DNA of 64,000 nt, from positions 5,642,001 through 5,706,000 of the forward strand of contig NC_003281.10 in NCBI RefSeq assembly GCF_000002985.6, given 5' to 3'. Below are positions 60,054 to 64,000 of this stretch, one piece after another. A model generated the notes under the pieces. That model worked only from the letters and a program-made list of their open reading frames with translations. It was not told the origin of the DNA and did not search any database. Each line of letters opens with the position of its first letter. Positions within the stretch are counted from its first letter, which is position 1. The translations under genes and the position numbers were made by a program. The DNA comes from Caenorhabditis elegans (taxonomy: Eukaryota > Nematoda > Chromadorea > Rhabditida > Rhabditidae).

Positions 60054-60282
60054 ATTTATGTTTTTACTGTTTCCCCTATTGTATTTACAGTTCCATCCAT
60101 TATTGATCTATTCATGTTCTGCATTTCAATTTATATTTTACCCCTCGCCCTGTTCAAGCAGCAGCTCAAATCACTTTTGCATAATGATTCTTTTGACACG
60201 CGGTTTTTTGCTCCTCCATAATTCCTTTATTGGTCTTTTTTTCTAAATAGGCATATTGTTGTTAATTTATTCGACAAACAAA

Positions 60283-60288
60283 AATAAA
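60283..60288 (+). terminator. Poly(A) signal candidate of the AKAP/RGS gene
   Basis: AATAAA about 230 bases after the stop at 60053, in AT-rich sequence just before the convergent swp-1 3' end. Confidence 0.5.
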
Positions 60289-60342
60289 TGATATATAAAT
60301 TATGAGAAAATTGCTTTAAAAAATTAATTATTCCACAAGAAA

Positions 60343-63300
60343 TCACCGCCGTCTATCCCGACTTCTACTGCGATTTCGACGATGACGATCTCTGGATGAG
60401 GAACGAGAGCGAGATCGATGATGTCTACCGGATTTTCGGGATTTTTTGTGCTCTCGTGATCGGTCTCTGGGGCTACAGGAGCGAGATCGTCGTCGTGAAC
60501 GGCTTCGTTTTCGCTGAAAATTTGAAAATATATATTAATTTTAAATCCATTACCAATGAATCTAAAAATTCTTACATGTCTTTTTCTCTCCCTATCCTCG
60601 TCTGTTCTCTTCATCTCCTCAACGGGTTCAAAACCAGATTCGGATAGCAAACTGTTGATCCTATTATTAATTATTTCATCGAGAGATCTCGCCCCTTTGG
60701 GTGCTTCTTCTCTCCGATCCGATCTACCAGTATTTTTCCGTTCTGACAATGATTCTGATATCTTTTCAGCCTTCTTCCGTGTCTCTTCCTCTAATTTTGA
60801 TCGTTCTTCTTCTTCTTGTAATTTCTTTGCTTTCTTCTCTTGAAGCAACTTCTCCATGAAAATTCTCGCTTTTTCCTTCCGATCGACTTGCATTTGAGTG
60901 GATGGTGGGATTACAGGAGGTGTTGGTGGAGGGAATAGGCCACTAATATCACTGAAGTTTGCAGTTGTGTCTGAAGGTCCTGCAGTTTCATCCAGATCCG
61001 GATCAAATCGGAAACTTGATTCATCCCGTGGCTCGTCGTTTCTAAGGGAAAATGATATAGGTGTCTTCAGAATATCTAGATTTGCAGGAGTCGATACACT
61101 TTTTGGAATCTGTAACTATGAAGAGATGATACATAAATTTTGCAAGAATTCCTTACCATTGTGATTGGATCTATGACTCCTGGTTCAGTGATAGACTCGT
61201 CAAGACGGCTGGAATCTAGGAGACGCCGTCTCTGCCTTCGATTGAGTGGCGGCTCCGGGGTCGATAGATTCAGGCTCATAAGACTGGAAGGTCCTGGTGA
61301 ACTGACAGCCGATGGTGGAGCTGGTGAGTTGAGAACAAGTGGTGATAGATTTTGTTCAATGGGTTGGTACATTCTCCATTGATGCATACGAACCTGAAAC
61401 GGAGCATAAACTTATATTCTTGAATTACAAAAAACTCACTTTGTGATGATAATATGAATAATAAGGACTTTTAGGTTCCATAAAATGCAATTGAAGATCT
61501 TCTCGGGCTGCAAGAGACGCCTCTGCCTCTAATCCACGTTGAGCCACGTGTTCCGCATAGCTATTAAGGATGGGCTCAAGATCTGGAGTTGCTGGAATCA
61601 TGGGACGAGGCCCAATCCATGGGCACGGACGTCCATAGAAGTTTTCGTACCACTCCCGGTATTCTGGATCGTCGAGATGATCATTTTCTTTCTCTTTCTT
61701 AGCTTCTTCAACATTCATCTTAACTTCTTCTACACCTGCAGCTTGCCTCGTTACGTGCGCCAGATTCTTGAAAAGCGCCGCATAAACATCATTTCTCTGC
61801 GAAATATCACCGACTGGCTTGAGGGTGAAATCTGGTGGTTTCTCCGGCTCAACAGGCTTCTTCCGTGGACCAATAGCTCCTGGCTTCTCTGGAGTAACAG
61901 GACGTTTCGCGCCGCCGGACAACAGAGATGGGTGAAGCTCGTAGTCTGAATCTGAATCTTCTGAATCTGATCCATGAGCAGCTGCAATTGCAGCAAGGGA
62001 GCTAGAAATTGCAGGTTTTGAAGTAGAAGCTCTTGACGTTTTCGTTAGCTTTTTTGGCCTTTTATTGAGATCTGGGATGTATTTCTTTTCACGAATAAGC
62101 TTTTGAAGATACTTATAAAATGGATTCAATCGATGATCGAATTCCAAGAATCCGAATTGTTCAGCATTATTCCTTTGCTTCGCCTTGATAACAATCTCCA
62201 TTTGTGTACCATTTGCCACTATAAATGAGGCTGTCTTCTCGATAATATGATGAAGTTTCATATTCGAAGGCAACTCGAGACCAACGGGGAATTTTATTCC
62301 TTCTGGCGGCTCAAATGGTTCATCCTCACTATCACTCTCTCGAGCTTTTACTTTTCCTGTTCCGTAATCGAATCCAATGGCATTTCGTTGGTCATTCCTT
62401 CGCTTCTCCTCTTCTTCTTTTTCTTGCTCTCCTGAAATTAAAAATAACTGTTTTTGGCTAATAAAGCTGTTTCATACTTTGAATATCTTTATACATATCA
62501 AGATATCTTTCCTCTTCACACATATCCTCTTCCATTGCTTCTGTAGGACATTGTTCAGACGGCGAACCATTTCTTTTGATTGCCACGTCGATTGATGGCA
62601 ACAGAAGTCGACAGTCATACCTGAAAAATCATTTATTAGTGGCGAAATTTTCTTTATTCAAATCGTAGTTTTGACTATTTCCCGCACTTTTTTTTCGAAA
62701 TACTCACGGTTATTTGACATGTTCGGTGTGCCAGCCAATCGATCGACCTGAATATTCAAAATTAATTAAATCAATTAATAATTTTTAAATTATATAGACC
62801 CGTACAAACGAAGCAACTTTTGTGGTTTATATTTGTTTTAATACTTGAGCTTTCTAAAAATTGTGTCATCAGCAAACGATTGGTGAACTGTTTCAATTAA
62901 TTGGATTGAAGAAAAATTTAAAACTAATTGAACATTATATGGTAAATTGTGAGGAAATATCGGAATCATCGAAGACCGGCATGAAAGCTTTCTGTCAAAA
63001 CCTTGATTCTGTAAGTTTTTTAGCAGAAAAATCAATACACCTAATATAAAATTGATTAGGAAAGTAAACTCACCACTTATAAAATCCATATATTCCAGTG
63101 AATCAGTTACTCTTTCAGCAAAAAAGCCAAACGACTTCTCTTTCGTTGTGCCGATTTTTAATGGTTAGAGATTCATCAATAATGAAAAAAACCATACCTA
63201 TCCACGCGATTTTCTGGATCTCCGAGACATGGCACTGTGTGTCGTTCCTCTGCAATGTGCTCCGACTGATAATCATTTGGAAATATTGTAGAAGCATATC

Positions 63301-63461
63301 CGAAAACTAGCAGATCTTTGTATTCCTGAACATGCACATTACTTTTAAAACAGTTGCAAGGCATAAGTAACGTTATGAAACTGATTGCTTGAATTGAAAA
63401 TGTTACTCACATTCTGATCGTCATTATTGCCGACTTGGTTTCGACGATTCCAACTTCCCAT
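60343..63461 (-). CDS. swp-1: SWAP (suppressor-of-white-apricot) splicing regulator
   Basis: SR-like regulator of alternative splicing. Seven exons join: 63461-63411, 63325-63198, 62620-62478, 62431-61440, 61393-61157, 61109-60576 and 60513-60343, giving about 751 residues. The family N-terminal motif is KDLLVFGYASTIFPND. SURP module 1 lies around MKLHHIIEKTASFIVANG with FDHRLNPFYKYLQKLI. SURP module 2 has LNSYAEHVAQRGLEAEASL, then YYSYYHHK. A basic/acidic coiled stretch (KKAKKLQEEEERSKLEEE) precedes the C-terminal RS domain (RSRSRRRSRSC, ending SRSRDRRR). The ATG lies 142 bp from the rpl-23 stop and directly follows an acceptor (tgtttag), the hallmark of SL2 trans-splicing, so rpl-23 and swp-1 look like an operon. 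Regulation together with a ribosomal protein gene is inferred. Confidence 0.93.
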
Positions 63462-63603
63462 TGTCTAAACAGAATAGGAAAGTAACGTTAAAAATAATAA
63501 ACTTAAATGAAATATTCTAATGACCCGAACACCATTCTGTTTTATTCAACTTGCAAACAGTTCAACGGAATTAATATTCATTTGTAACAACAAAAACAAC
63601 AGC

Positions 63604-64000
<397 letters not shown>

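Noticed and set aside
62704..62725. ATG TCA AAT AAC as the start exon of swp-1
   Set aside because: Its donor phase (1) does not match exon 62620-62478 (needs 2). The upstream exons 63461-63411 and 63325-63198 carry the conserved N-terminal motif and fit in phase.

Overview
This window is nematode nuclear DNA, almost certainly Caenorhabditis elegans. The genes have many short exons, small AT-rich introns with TTTTCAG-type acceptors, SL2-style gene clusters, dispersed palindromic repeats, and proteins I recognise as C. elegans CKK-1, PAR-3, RPS-12, PST-2, calcipressin, ABI-1, LGG-3/ATG12, SWP-1 and RPL-23. From memory this is the cosmid region C05H8 - F54E7 - B0336 on chromosome III. Gene symbols are recognition, not a database search. 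Exon boundaries were read by hand from splice sites and frame continuity.

Layout. 1-12.3 kb: ckk-1 (+), a CaM kinase kinase, with a long first intron holding a near-perfect palindrome and a cluster of a 10-base motif. 13.2-19.1 kb: two minus-strand genes for nematode proteins with signal peptides, one single-pass membrane and one secreted. 19-34.4 kb: par-3 (+), the three-PDZ polarity scaffold, with two transcription entry points and a 3' end open in two reading frames. 34.7-37.0 kb: a minus-strand pair, probably an operon, coding for a coiled-coil protein followed by a NAA50-like N-acetyltransferase. 37.3-38.2 kb: rps-12 (+), with an H/ACA snoRNA candidate in each intron. 38.5-40.2 kb: pst-2 (+), a PAPS transporter. 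40.6-42.0 kb: rcan-1 (-), calcipressin. 42-48.2 kb: about 6 kb without a gene I can support, carrying dispersed inverted repeats. 48.2-50.7 kb: abi-1 (-), WAVE complex. 51.0-52.6 kb: an ARL14EP-like gene followed by the TFIIA small subunit (+). 52.8-56.0 kb: lgg-3 followed by a THAP/C2H2 zinc-finger gene (-). 56.7-60.1 kb: a D-AKAP2-like RGS/PKA-anchoring protein (+). 60.3-64 kb: rpl-23 (cut by the window edge) followed by swp-1 (-), probably an operon.

The most striking feature is the 3' part of par-3. Two consecutive exons (32721-32896 and 33248-33902, 831 nt together) are fully open in two frames. One frame ends at TAG 33900-33902 and gives the classic roughly 1379-residue PAR-3. Including a 173-nt cassette exon (32017-32189) shifts the frame. 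The second frame then reads through both exons and two more (34056-34181, 34234-34396), giving a completely different tail of about 430 residues. This looks like a dual-coding locus controlled by one splicing choice.

The genes do not form a single pathway. Several do cytoskeleton or polarity work (par-3, abi-1) or calcium and cAMP signalling (ckk-1, rcan-1, the AKAP/RGS gene). The others are housekeeping genes.
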